A stretch of DNA of 64,000 nucleotides from Paracamarosporium sp. OC-R06-R3 (Eukaryota; Ascomycota; Dothideomycetes; Pleosporales; Didymosphaeriaceae). The DNA is taken from contig JACVRA010000050.1 in NCBI GenBank assembly GCA_019828545.1, positions 744,001 through 808,000 on the forward strand, in the 5' to 3' direction. Both the position numbers and the translations under genes were made by a program. This document shows, piece after piece, positions 1-10,105 of this stretch; position 1 is the first letter of the stretch, and every line of letters begins with the position of its first letter. The notes under the pieces are model-generated. The model saw only the letters and a list, made by a program, of their open reading frames with translations, was not told where the DNA came from and made no database searches.

Positions 1-752
1 CGAGTACTGGAAGAAGTTGCCAGCAAACTTGCACAATCAGGCCATGAAATCGTGTCTTGGAAGCCAGGGACTTTGCATCAGGAGTGCATTGACATTATGG
101 TATGCGGTCAATCTCCGACCTGAAGATGACCTTCTAAAATGAACAGGACCAATATTACACGGCTGATGGAGGTGAAGATATCAAACGTGACATTGCGGCT
201 GGTGGAGAGCCGTTCATCCCTCACGTGGAAGCACTCGTGAATAAGGGGAAACCCATCTCTGTGTACGAGTACTGGCAGCTCAATAAGCAGAAGCTCGCCG
301 CACAGAAGCGCTACCTTGATCTGTGGAATTCGACCAAGTCTGCAATTTCAGAGAAGCCGATAGATATCTTGCTGTGCCCGGTGATGCCGCACTCGGCAGT
401 TCCTCACCGCAAATGCCGGTGGGTGGGCTACACGAAGGTGTTTAATTTCGTGGATTATCCCTCTGTTGTACTGCCAGCTGGCGAGGTGTCTAAGGAGCTT
501 GACGCCTCAGACATGACCACTTATGAGCCTAGAAACCCGCTCGACGAATGGAATTGGAATTTGTTCGATGTGGATGCTATGGATGGCATGCCCATTGGCG
601 TGCAGGTAGTGGCGCGGAGGCTGCAAGAAGAGAGGGCACTGGGAGCAGCGAAGGCTATTGATAGAATCTTGAAGGGAGACAACCCAACTTGGGGAAAGAC
701 TTCGCTGGAGAACGACTTGGATCCTTCCCGTAAGCGCCCAAGGAACAATTAA
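1..752 (+). CDS. Fungal amidase (acetamidase-type), C-terminal part, 5' end outside window
   Basis: Amidase-signature hydrolase that would release ammonia from a small amide. Only the last ~235 residues are present. The first exon piece (1-99) reads in frame from base 1, a 47-bp intron runs 100-146 (gtatgc...acag), and the last exon is 147-752. The joined protein reads ...CIDIM/DQYYTADGG..., then YEYWQLNKQK and the family's C-terminal hallmark DGMPIGVQVVARR at its usual place. The Ser-Ser-Lys catalytic core lies upstream and cannot be checked. The next gene downstream, on the same strand, is a cyclic-imidase-like hydrolase. By class this matches HxnN of the A. nidulans nicotinate cluster, but any fungal acetamidase would look the same at this end. 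Confidence 0.88.
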
Positions 753-1250
753 ATCTAATAATTTGCCTTTTGAAGTTCGCACACGACTGTTGTGATGGTG
801 ATACACTTTCGCGTGACCATCATGCATAGAAATCTTCAGACGCCCCACCGTGGCCTGTGTTATTCCTACACATACAGAGTGCCCAATAATGCCGTCGGCA
901 TTGCTGTGTACGTAAGGATAGTGGAATAAGGTATCTCCGCCAGAGGTTCGTCGGTACGTTCCAGACAAGTGGAGCGGTAGCTAGTCTACTGCACAATCGG
1001 CGCCACCCACGCTGTGGGCCAAGGTACGCGACTCGTTGCCATCCCCCACCTTGGGGCTTCGGCCCTCCCTGCGTCACGCGTATCGGTGGAGCTAAGGAGG
1101 GGTAACATTGCTATCGCCGGCTGCTCTGTTTACCCCTCCGATTTGAGTGTTTCTCTTTGCCCTGCATCTTCACGCGCCTTAGCAGTTGTCGCCTGGCTTC
1201 AAGTTTCCAATCGATCAGTTAAGTTACGATTACGTTGTTAGCAAAACATC
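753..1250. other. Intergenic, no gene seen
   Basis: Tandem spacer between the amidase stop and the deacetylase start. The overlapping short frames on both strands show no family signature. It should contain the amidase terminator and the deacetylase promoter, but I see no distinctive motif. Confidence 0.5.
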
Positions 1251-2305
1251 ATGGGCAAGAAGCGCGTCCTCGTTTGCTATGGCGTCGACATTGACGCTGT
1301 CGCTGGGTGGTTAGGATCGTATGGAGGCGAAGATTCGACGAGCGACATCAGCAGAGGCAAGTCGTCTCCCATCTTCCATTAAGACAGTAATTGACGGAAA
1401 ACAGGTCTTTGGGCAGGCACCGAGGGAACGCGACGCCTTCTTAAGCTCTTCGACAAGTACAAGATCAAGGCAACATGGTTCATTCCAGGCCACACCCTCG
1501 ATACGTTTCCAGAAGACTGCGCGGCCGTCCGCGACGCAGGTCACGAGATTGGACTCCACGGTTACTCTCACGAGAACCCTACAGACATGACTTTTGAGCA
1601 GCAGCGCGACGTGCTCGACAAGACGTACAAGCAGCTCACCAAATTCTGTGGCAAGCCTCCGCGCGGCAGCGTGACGCCCTGGTGGGAAACATCAAAGGAA
1701 GGCTGCGACTTGCTGCTTAGCTATGGCATCGAGTACGACCACTCCATGTCGCACGAAGACCACAAGTGCTATTGGCTGCGAACAGGCGACACGTGGACCA
1801 AGATAGACTACTCCAAGAAGGCTGAGGAATGGATGAAGCCCCTCGTCAAGGGCGAAGACACCGGCCTCGTAGAGATACCCGGCAGCTGGTACATTGACGA
1901 TCTGCCACCTATGATGTTCATGAAGAAGGCGGCGAACAGCCACGGATGGGTCAACCCGAGGGACGTCGAGGCGATATGGATGGACCACTTTGACTACTTC
2001 TACAGGGAGTACGATGAGTTTGTGTTCCCCATGACGATCCATCCCGATGTTTCGGGGCGGCCACATGTTATCCTCATGCATGAGAGGTAAGCTTTCTCGT
2101 ATTCTAGAATGGCGCTGTAGCTAACATTTGTAGAATTATCGAGCATATCAATAAGCACGAGGGCGTTGAATGGGTCACAATGGAGCAGATGTGCGATGAT
2201 TTCAAGGCACGCAACAAGGTACCGGAGGGCGCGAAGATGCCTGCACCCGCAGGCGAGATTCTGAAGAAGCAGCAGTCGGGCGAGGCGTACAACCCAGGTT
2301 TTTAG
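1251..2305 (+). CDS. Polysaccharide deacetylase / cyclic imide hydrolase-like protein (HpPgdA/HxnM-type)
   Basis: NodB-fold metal-dependent hydrolase of 319 aa in three exons: 1251-1356, 1405-2086, 2134-2305. The N-terminus [17 protein letters not shown] carries the Asp pair of the HpPgdA-like subgroup. HGYSHENP provides the metal-binding His residues, and the C-terminal [16 protein letters not shown] is typical. There is no signal peptide, so it is probably cytosolic. That favours a small-molecule imide or amide substrate over cell-wall chitin. Intron 1 (1357-1404) uses a GC donor (AG/GCAAGT); without removing it the frame breaks, and with it the sequence reads [19 protein letters not shown]. 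Intron 2 (2087-2133) is ordinary. The gene lies between the amidase and a FAD monooxygenase. HxnM of nicotinate catabolism belongs to this family, and assignment to it is inference. Confidence 0.88.
1357..1404 (+). other. GC-AG intron
   Basis: 48-bp intron in the deacetylase gene with donor AG/GCAAGT and acceptor ACAG. The split glycine codon (g/gt) restores the conserved frame, and no GT donor nearby does so. Confidence 0.8.
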
Positions 2306-2957
2306 GCATATAGCAGTTCATATGATAGATTATGGTATACGATATCCTATATTCACGTAACAGTCTTCCACAAATTCAGACTGGTGCTTCACCATGCTTC
2401 ACCATGCTTCACACTGACCCGTTCCGACACTTTCGGAACCAGGTCGGAATCATTCCGTAGTCCCCGCCCGTATCGATAACATCCAACACTTACCCCTCAT
2501 GCTCGCATGGCTTGCCTCCCCCACTCTTCGCTGATGTGTGGCCCTGATGCGCCTCCACCCTTCTACCTAGACCAGTCTGAGTGGATATGCTGCCCCCATT
2601 TTCCCCGCCGTCAGCCGACGCAGCGGTTCGAGCAACTGCATGCTGGCACGCTTCTAGCCAGATAAGCATTGGCCACGGCACAAGCTACGTGTAGACTGGG
2701 GGGCAAGGTGGTAAGATGGTGGAGGCTACATGGGTGGATTGGAGCGGCCTAGGATGGCGGCAAGTGTCATGACCCTCACTTTTGAGCGAACCGCGAGCGC
2801 GTCTTATACATTTCCAAAGTTGCTACAATCGTCTTCCGTCCATAGTGCTGCTTCACAACTCAATCTTCTGCCTTCTTGCGCTCCCAACCCAGCCTTAGAG
2901 TAGATACCTGTTCTTTTGGACGTTCTTGAGCAGATACCCCATACTAGCTGTGACACA
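2306..2957. promoter_or_regulatory. Promoter region of the FAD monooxygenase with repeats, palindromes and GATA sites
   Basis: Holds three copies of a 10-bp unit (tgcttcacca, 2385-2413). Next come an inverted repeat GTTCCGA-cactt-TCGGAAC (2421-2439) and a 13-bp palindrome CGGAATCATTCCG (2445-2457). Both palindromes contain paired CCG/CGG triplets, the core recognised by Zn2Cys6 regulators. HGATAR sites (AreA type) lie at 2474-2479 (CGATAA) and 2660-2665 (AGATAA). Function is inferred from motif type only. I see no convincing gene here. Confidence 0.45.
2385..2413 (+). repeat. 10-bp tandem repeat, three units
   Basis: Three copies of tgcttcacca (the last ends tgcttcaca) upstream of the FAD monooxygenase. 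Confidence 0.85.
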
Positions 2958-4503
2958 ATGGGTCGGTCAAAGCCCGAGATTATCCAGCAACAGCACAGAG
3001 ACGCCGCCAGCAAGCTCGATGTAAATATTCCCATTCCATCCCAAGTCCCCAAAGCTGAGTATCCTAGGTTATAGTCATCGGTGCTGGCCTCGGAGGCCTT
3101 GGAGCCGCCATCTCCATCGCCCTCACAGGCCACAACGTGCACATTCTCGAAGCCGCGCCCGAAATCGGCGAGATTGGTGCAGGAATCCAAGTCCTACCCA
3201 ACTCATCGCGCGTGCTCTTCTCATGGGGTATGGAAGAACAGCTCTCTAAGCATGCCACACGGCCTAAACAATGTAATTATATCGACTGGAAGGGCAAGGC
3301 GCTCTCACACATGGACTTTCACGAGTATGCGGAAGAACTGGGGACGCCTTTCTGGGACTTCCATCGCGCAAACCTGCATCTTGAGCTCTTGAATAGGGCG
3401 CAGGAGTTGGGCGCGACCATGGAGACAAACTCCAAGGTTGCGAACATCGAGTATGAGTACCCTGAAGAGGGACGGACGGTTGCGGTAGCAGTATTGGAGA
3501 ACGGGAGCAAGAGGAAGGCGGACTTGATTGTGGGCGCGGACGGAATCAACAGCAGGTGCAGAGAGATTCTGCTCGGACGTTCAGACCCGCCTGTGCTGAC
3601 GGGCGATCTTGCGTACCGATTGCTACTCAAGACAGAGGACATGATGAAGGACCCCGAGCTCCGGCCATTCATTGAGAATCCGCAGGTAAACTACTGGATG
3701 GGTCCCGATGCACACGCTGGTTCGTCTTCTACTCCACCTACCACCACTCGCATAACTGACTCCCCATAGTAAACTACGTCCTCCGCGGCGGCAAACTCTT
3801 CAACATGGTTCTCCTCGTCCCAGACGACATGCCCGCCGGTGCCAACACCGTCGCCGGCAACGTCGAAGAAATGTGCGCCCTCTACAAAGACTGGGATCCT
3901 CGCATCCCTAAACTCCTCTCCCTCTGCGAATCAGTCTTCAAATGGCGTCTTTGCATCCGGCCCAACCTGAACCCCACCTGGTCCCACGAAAGCGGCGCCT
4001 TCACCATTCTCGGAGATGCCGCGCACGCCACGCTCCCTTACCTTGCCTCCGGCGCAGGCATGTCCCTCGAAGACGGGCACGTCCTGGGTCTCTGTCTCGG
4101 TCGCCTCACCGGCAAGTCTGACGAGGAGAAGAAGAAAGCGCTAAAGGTGTATGAACGCTGCAGACGGGAACGCACTGAGAAGGTCGTCGCCCGCGGAAAC
4201 CTGCAGCAGCACTTGTACCATGTGCATGATGGGCCTGAGCAGCAAGAACGCGATCGTCTTCTCAAGGAGTTCTCGGTTTTCAACGGAAGGGGGAAGCCGG
4301 CGAGCGAGCAGGAGCTAGCGGAGAAGGGGCTGGAGGATAACTCAGACCCGTTCCCGTGGAGGTGGCACGGTGTGGGGAAGTGGTTGCTTCCGTATCAGTG
4401 TGAGCCGGATGTTGAGCAGAGATGGGCCGAGGTCGAGAGTGAGGCTGGGAGCGCGGGGTCATCGAGGAGGAGGGCGAGCGCGGAGGTTAGGGCACAATTG
4501 TAG
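2958..4503 (+). CDS. FAD-dependent aromatic hydroxylase (salicylate hydroxylase-like; HxnX-type candidate)
   Basis: Class A flavoprotein monooxygenase of 482 aa that hydroxylates an aromatic or N-heteroaromatic acid using NAD(P)H and O2. Exons are 2958-3020, 3068-3719 and 3770-4503, with introns of 47 and 50 bp. The Rossmann motif VIVIGAGLGGLGAA is at residues ~22-35, and intron 1 splits just before it. Then come the DG motif (IVGADGINSRCRE) and the C-terminal FAD-ribityl motif GDAAHATLPYLASGAG. The carboxy tail is hydrophilic with no targeting signal, so it is probably cytosolic. Its neighbours are a cyclic-imidase-like hydrolase and an amidase. That set fits ring hydroxylation followed by hydrolysis of nitrogenous intermediates, as in nicotinate breakdown (HxnX). 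Salicylate or another hydroxybenzoate is an equally possible substrate on sequence alone. Confidence 0.9.
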
Positions 4504-5361
4504 ATAGGATAGAGGTGTGTGAAGTGTAGGTCGGATTTGCATGGCTTGGAGTTTGGTTGTTACATACATTGTATATATTGAACATTGATATTCTTCGATA
4601 ATTGGATTCCAATACGCGCAAGGTGTTGGTATTGAAGTATGGATGCATCCACAACTCTTAGGCTTTTGGAGAAGTTTCCATCGCTTTCATCGAGGGTAAC
4701 AATATCTCAGAAAGGCTGTCTATACATCAAAGTATTTGTTGGAGAGTTCTGAAGAGCCACATCATGTTCAATTGATAGCAGCTCTTCTTCTCACTATCCA
4801 TGGGATGTTTTATCTCGAATATTCCTAGTAGTTGTGACATTAGGATATTCTAAAGATGATTTTGAGCGGCTCACAGAATACAATAACAAACCTAGACGTA
4901 ACCACGTGGCGAGACCTTTGACCCCTACTTCAACGCGACGCAGCAAAAATTGAAGTCAATGCCTATGACGCTGTGTTTAATCTTTATTCGTGAGCCCGTT
5001 CAATCAGAGACTGGTTCTGGTTTTTCTAACAAGTTGACACTCGAGGTTGCTCCGGCTATTTTTGCATCCTGGTTCAGTCACATATTACGCTCGGCACTTT
5101 GCATCATAACCGCTATATGCCACCTCCGTTACCCCGGGTAAACCTATTGAATCCCATGTCGTCTTGCGTCTCGCCGCGCGTCGTTCGAGAACGATTCATT
5201 TGCGCCATAGTAGATGTACGGCATTGAGCAAGGTTGGTTCGGTCGGTAGCGGACCGATGACAGGTACATATCCTGCGCCGACCCTGGAGGCACGTTTGAG
5301 GCTTCATTTGCCAAGTTCACTCTGAATACAGATTCTAACGCTGGATCAGAGTTTTGAGAAA
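4504..5361. other. Intergenic, no gene seen
   Basis: Spacer between the monooxygenase and the spherulin-4-like gene. Small overlapping frames on both strands (for example around 5113-5407, minus) show no family features and overlap the real first exon of the next gene. Moderately AT-rich. Confidence 0.5.
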
Positions 5362-6241
5362 ATGTCCATACTTCTTCCACTTTACGTATATCCTTGGGCA
5401 GGCGCATGGGATCCTCTTTTTTCAGCGTTAGTCAATTGTCACCTTACTTCTCTTTCTGTACTTATACATGATTAGAGCAAAAGCACATCCAGATGTAGAC
5501 TTCACCGTTGTCGTCAACCCATGTTCCGGTCCTTGTATCGGCTCTCTTCCAGATCAATACTATCTCGGGGCAATTCCTAAACTTAGGGCGTACGACAACA
5601 TTCGTACATTGGGATACGTTGCAACGAATTACACCACAAAACCGCTCAATGATGTGTTGAAGGAGATTGACACATACGCCGCATGGCCGAAAGTATCCAA
5701 CAACACCAAGCTAAGAGTGGACGGCATTTTCTTCGACGAGACTCCAAGCACATATGACGCTTTCAAATACAACTACCTCAGCCGCGCAAGCCAAGCAGTC
5801 AAGAATGGCACCCGCTTCCGCGATCGATTTGTCGGTAAGTGTCTCTCACCCCCACTTTTCCAAATCTAACACAGCGCTCTAGTTCACAACCCCGGCCTCA
5901 TAACTCCTTCGCTCCTCTCCTCACCCACTTTCTCGCAACAGTCCTATATCAACGTTTCTGACATCACCGTCATATTCGAGGAAACCTTCGACAAGTGGTT
6001 AAATCGGACCACTTTCGATGCACTACAAGCACATCGCATCCGGCGCTCAAAGCTTGCAGTTATATTACACAGTCTACCAGACTTGAGCAAGAGGGTACTG
6101 GACTTCGTGGTAGAGCAGGTGGAAGAAGCGGCAGATTGGGTATTTTTGACAGATGTTAGGGTCAAGGATGAGTACTATCACTCATTCAGTGGAATATTTG
6201 AGGATTTGGTGAAGAGTGTTGATGGTGGAGCGGAAGATTAG
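5362..6241 (+). CDS. Spherulation-specific family 4 (spherulin-4-like) protein
   Basis: Protein of 260 aa in three exons: 5362-5426, 5476-5834, 5883-6241, with introns of 49 and 48 bp. The short first exon supplies the family start MSILLPLYVYPWAGAWDPLFSA. It continues as AHPDVDFTVVVNPCSGP, GYVATNYTTKPLNDVLKEID, then DGIFFDETP, a pattern typical of the TIM-barrel-like family of glycoside-hydrolase relatives. The name comes from a Physarum encystment mRNA, and the biochemical role is unknown. There is no N-terminal signal peptide, although many relatives are secreted. It sits inside a run of small-molecule catabolic genes, between the monooxygenase and a convergent MFS transporter. Whether it belongs to that pathway cannot be told. 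Confidence 0.8.
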
Positions 6242-6404
6242 ATAGACATAACCAGATGGCGTGTATTATGCGATAAAGAACTGCGGCACATGATAGAGCT
6301 TTCATGTACTAGGGCTCTCCTGGCATTTTTTCCGTCACCAAGAACCTCGAATTTGTTCACACTGTCTCTTCGCGTGTGCTCAATCAAGAGGAGACCTTTC
6401 TCGC

Positions 6405-8087
6405 TCAAGCCCTCTTTTCGCCCATCTCAACATGCTGCGACGTCACCGGGTCCACGTCAATGCCGACAATATCAACAACCTTGCCGTCTTTGATAGCTTC
6501 TAGGTCCGGAACATCAGAATGCTTCTCGCCATCAAACATCTTATCCACCTCTTCTAATGTGAGGCCACGTGTTTCAACCCAGAACACAACCACGAAAAGC
6601 ACCATCAGGATATCGATCGAGGCGTTGATAATGTAGACTTTCCAGCCAATTGCCGCAAGTCCAAAAGGCACAGCCATAGTAACGAACAATCCGCAGAGCT
6701 TAGTAGTGAATGTGTAGATGCCCATGCCCACAGCACGGATGTCGAAAGAGAGTACCTCAGGTGGGTACAATACAGTAAGTGGTGTAATACCCCATGCATA
6801 CGTCGCATTGTAGATGAAGATCATAGCGATGGTTCCGTATACGCCAGGTGCATATCCGGAAGTCCCATATTTGGCGGTCAATCCAGCTAGAACATACAGC
6901 GTGACAGTACCCGCAGAGAGTGAGAGTGCGCACAAAGTCTTACGCCCCAGCTTATCTGCGAAGAAGGAAGCAGTGACGGCGACCACCAGCGTCCAAGACG
7001 TGAGGATGACGTTGATTTGCAACTGGGTTGTCGGATCCTCGATACCAGCGCTAGACAGCATGTCGCCGAAGTAGAACGTTACGATGTTTGTTCCCGGCAG
7101 CATGACCATGATTGAGAATGTCGTAGTAATGAGGAGACGTCTTCTATTGCTGGGCTGCGCCAGAGCTTTCCAAACGGACAGTTCGCGCTCTTTCTCCCAG
7201 CGTAGCGTGTCTTCGATCTCTTTGAATTGAACCTGTACGATGGGAGAGGTAATGTCGCCGCTTGTGTTGGCAATTGCGAGGATCTCAAGGGCTTCTTCAT
7301 GCCTGCCGCGGCTGATTAGCCACCGGGGTGATTCTGGGACAAACTTTTTCACACATTCTGTTAGCCCGTCGTGTTGCTACCTGTACATAGATGCCTTACC
7401 AGTAGAATCACTAGGCAACAGACTGAGGGGCCAGCTTGAAGCAGAGAAGGGATACGCCATGCCCATGTCGACGACATATTCTGAGTCTGCATTGCGTGAG
7501 TATCTGTTCTTTCCATGGAAGAGTGAGGCTTACACCATAGCAAACTCCGCTAGCAATGAGCGTGCCTACGCCCCAGAAAGCATAATACAACCCCAAAGCG
7601 AAACCTCTCCATTGCACAGGTGTTGTCTCGGCAACAAGAGTTGGAGTAGATACTTGTGCAAGACCTAGCCCAAAGCCCACGATGAGGCGACCGGCAATGA
7701 ACATGCCAATGTTCTGTGCGGCACCTTGGATCGCACCTCCAATCATAGTGATGATCGCGGACCAGAAAATACACTCTTTGCGTCCACGCCAGTCAACCAG
7801 TGGACCCGCGATGAGAGCCATCAGTGCGCCACCCATGTAACTGATAGCAGTATTCAGTGACTTCGTCGTGGTAGTTAACGTAAAGTAGTTGCTGTATGAG
7901 GGCATCACGTTGAATGAACCCATAAGAGACGAGTCAAACCCGACAAGCTGCTTCATTGTAAGTTGTATAGTTGATCTGATGTTCGCATGTTACTTACTAC
8001 TGAGTCGATAACTGAAGTCGCAATGATGCATGCTAGCAGCACCTTCTGGTTACGAGGCACCAAACTTGAGACTTTGCCTCCAGCCAT
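6405..8087 (-). CDS. MFS sugar-porter-type transporter
   Basis: Plasma-membrane permease of 509 aa and about 12 membrane segments. Minus-strand exons are 8087-7998, 7947-7534, 7486-7400 and 7343-6405; all introns are phase 0. Recognisable blocks in order are VGFDSSLMGSFNVM (TM1), GPLVDWRGRKE (loop 2-3), GRLIVGFGLGLAQVSTPTLVAE (TM4), PESPRWLISRGRHEEALEIL (start of the central loop), ADKLGRKT (loop 8-9) and WVETRGLTLEEVD (end). These define the sugar transporter subfamily, which in fungi also moves quinate, lactose and carboxylates. The gene is divergent from the 2-oxoglutarate oxygenase and shares an 821-bp promoter with it, so it probably imports the pathway's substrate. HxnP or HxnZ would be the nicotinate-cluster counterpart, but this is not proven. 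Confidence 0.9.
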
Positions 8088-8908
8088 TTTGAACCCTTTT
8101 GGAATTTCCAAACGTTTCGAAGGGAATTGGAAGCTGGGTGTTGCGAATTCAGGGATAGAACGCTTCTAGACATCTATATCCCTTCCCCACTCTAGTAGAA
8201 TCCTGGACCTTGTAAACACAAGAACGACTATTGGTTGGCGCCGCGCTATCACACAAAAGGCGATTGGTGTCGCGGGCAGGATGTGGTCCGAAGGAGCTTG
8301 GTATGTCGCGTATCACGGCTCTTTGGGGGAAGTGATTGTCAATCCTGGTCCGAAGTTGCGTCTCGTCCCGCGCGTTTGTGTGCTCGCATCGGCACCCGTG
8401 CAGCTCCTCTACAACAATGAAGCTTACCAACTCTACAACAGTAGAATGTGTAATTGCGACATCACGTGCGTTGGGGAGGCATGGGGAAGGAGCCACGGAT
8501 CCACGTAGAGTGAAGACGGGGCCTTTAGCGCGAGACCAGTGCGGGGATGGACCAGCCTGGTTGCTGCCGAAATGCGTCCCACTTTACGTGGCGAGTCATC
8601 AACCCGTGATCTCACAGCTTCAAGGAAACCGACAACCGGAAAACCGCCCAGGGTTTCTACAGATAACTTATCAGATAGGCCTATCGCAGCGTTTCAGCCG
8701 AGGTCTCCCACCTGCGATCGGATACTCTAGAGCCGACATTTCTAAGGTATCGTGAATAACCACATTTTAGACTTCTGTGCTAAGACCGTCAGGATTTTCG
8801 CCGCTTGGATTAGATCCTTAGGACGAATTGTATCCGCCAACCTACGCTTTGCCCATCACTAACCCTTCGTCATCTGTGTACCATTGTTCATCCGGACTCA
8901 TTCTCAGA
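8088..8908. promoter_or_regulatory. Divergent promoter with a tight GATA-site cluster
   Basis: Shared 5' region of the MFS transporter (minus) and the oxygenase (plus). Within 25 bp lie AGATAA (8661-8666), TTATCA (8668-8673, TGATAA on the other strand), AGATAG (8673-8678) and CTATC (8681-8685, GATAG on the other strand). HGATAR is the binding motif of the nitrogen regulator AreA/NIT2, and closely paired sites are the functional arrangement. Use by that factor is inference. The small frames in this region are not genes. Confidence 0.5.
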
Positions 8909-9910
8909 ATGGTTGAGGCTGCAAAAATTGCCGTCGTTTCGTTTGACCGCTTCATCAACGGCAGTGATGCGGATAAGCAAGCAGTAGCTAAAGAGGTTTA
9001 TAATGCATTCAGTAGTGTAGGATGGGTATACATAGCGGATCACGGCATCCCTCAGTCGCGTGTTGACGAAGTCTTCGAACTTGTGAGTGCACCAGCAATG
9101 CCACTTTGGTTCACACTTTTTTAATTCGATTAGGCCAAATCCTTCTTTGATCTTTCTCTCCAGCAGAAGCTTACTTGGCGTCTCAAAAATGCGCAAGTGA
9201 ACCAAGGCTATACCGCCGATGGCGACGAAGCGAATGGTGGTATCGACCACAAAGAGTGCTACGAGCACCGTCGCTTTGCTAATCCTCAATGCCCGTCTTC
9301 TAGTGAGCTACCTGGTTTCAAAGAGACCCTAGATGAGTTCTATGGCCAGTGTCTTACGCTCGCACTCAATATTTTGAAATGTTTGGCTATGGCCATGGAT
9401 CTAGGCGACAACTTCTTCGACAACATCACCAAAAAAGCAGACCCGCAGCTCCGACTTCTCCACTACCCAGCCATAGAACGAAAAATAGTGGAACAGGAAG
9501 GACACGCAAGGATCATTCCTCATACGGACTTCGGCCTGTGTACGCTGCTCTTCCAGGATGCTGTAGGTGGTCTCGAAGTCGATCCATTCCACACTGGAGA
9601 TTTCAAGCCTGCCTTGCCCAAGCGAGGAACCGTCCTTATTAACATTGCGGATCTTTTGCAGCGGTTGACCAACGATCGATGTCGGAGCACCCTTCACCGG
9701 GTTGTAAGCCCCACTGCAGCCGGTGACATCCTTCCTTCGCGGTACTCGATCCCATTTTTCATTCATCCAGACCCGGAAGTGTTAATCGACCCGATCGTAA
9801 AGGAAGAGGGAGAGGTTAAGAAGTACGAGCCTGTCAATGCAGGCGAATGGAGGATCTGGAACACAAAGAAGAATTATACGACGCTGAAGGAGAGTGTTGC
9901 TGCAGCATGA
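8909..9910 (+). CDS. 2-oxoglutarate/Fe(II)-dependent oxygenase (isopenicillin N synthase-like fold; HxnY-type candidate)
   Basis: Oxygenase of 316 aa in two exons (8909-9082, 9134-9910) with a 51-bp phase-0 intron. The N-terminal DIOX_N region reads IAVVSFDRFINGSD...GWVYIADHGIPQ. Metal ligands are H188 and D190 (PHTDFGLCTLL) and H246 (STLHRVVSP). The 2-oxoglutarate-binding R-x-S is R261/S263 (SRYSIPFF). I chose ATG 8909 because the longer upstream frame starts at a TTG and adds non-conserved residues. Known relatives hydroxylate small molecules, including HxnY in nicotinate catabolism and plant-type hormone oxygenases. The divergent transporter and nearby amidase, imidase and monooxygenase favour a catabolic role over secondary metabolism. 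The substrate is unknown. Confidence 0.92.
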
Positions 9911-10105
9911 TATATACCAATTTGTACATACATAGATTTGGTTTAGAATGCAGCAGCTCCAAATACGCTTTGCCTGCCACGGCGCACCTGTATCTGCTGC
10001 TCCTGTGAGTGTGTAGGGCATTGCCTCATGCTTAGGTTAAAGTAAGTGCAAACATGTATAAGATTTTATTCATTGAACGTTACTATTTTCGGTGTATATT
10101 ACTGC

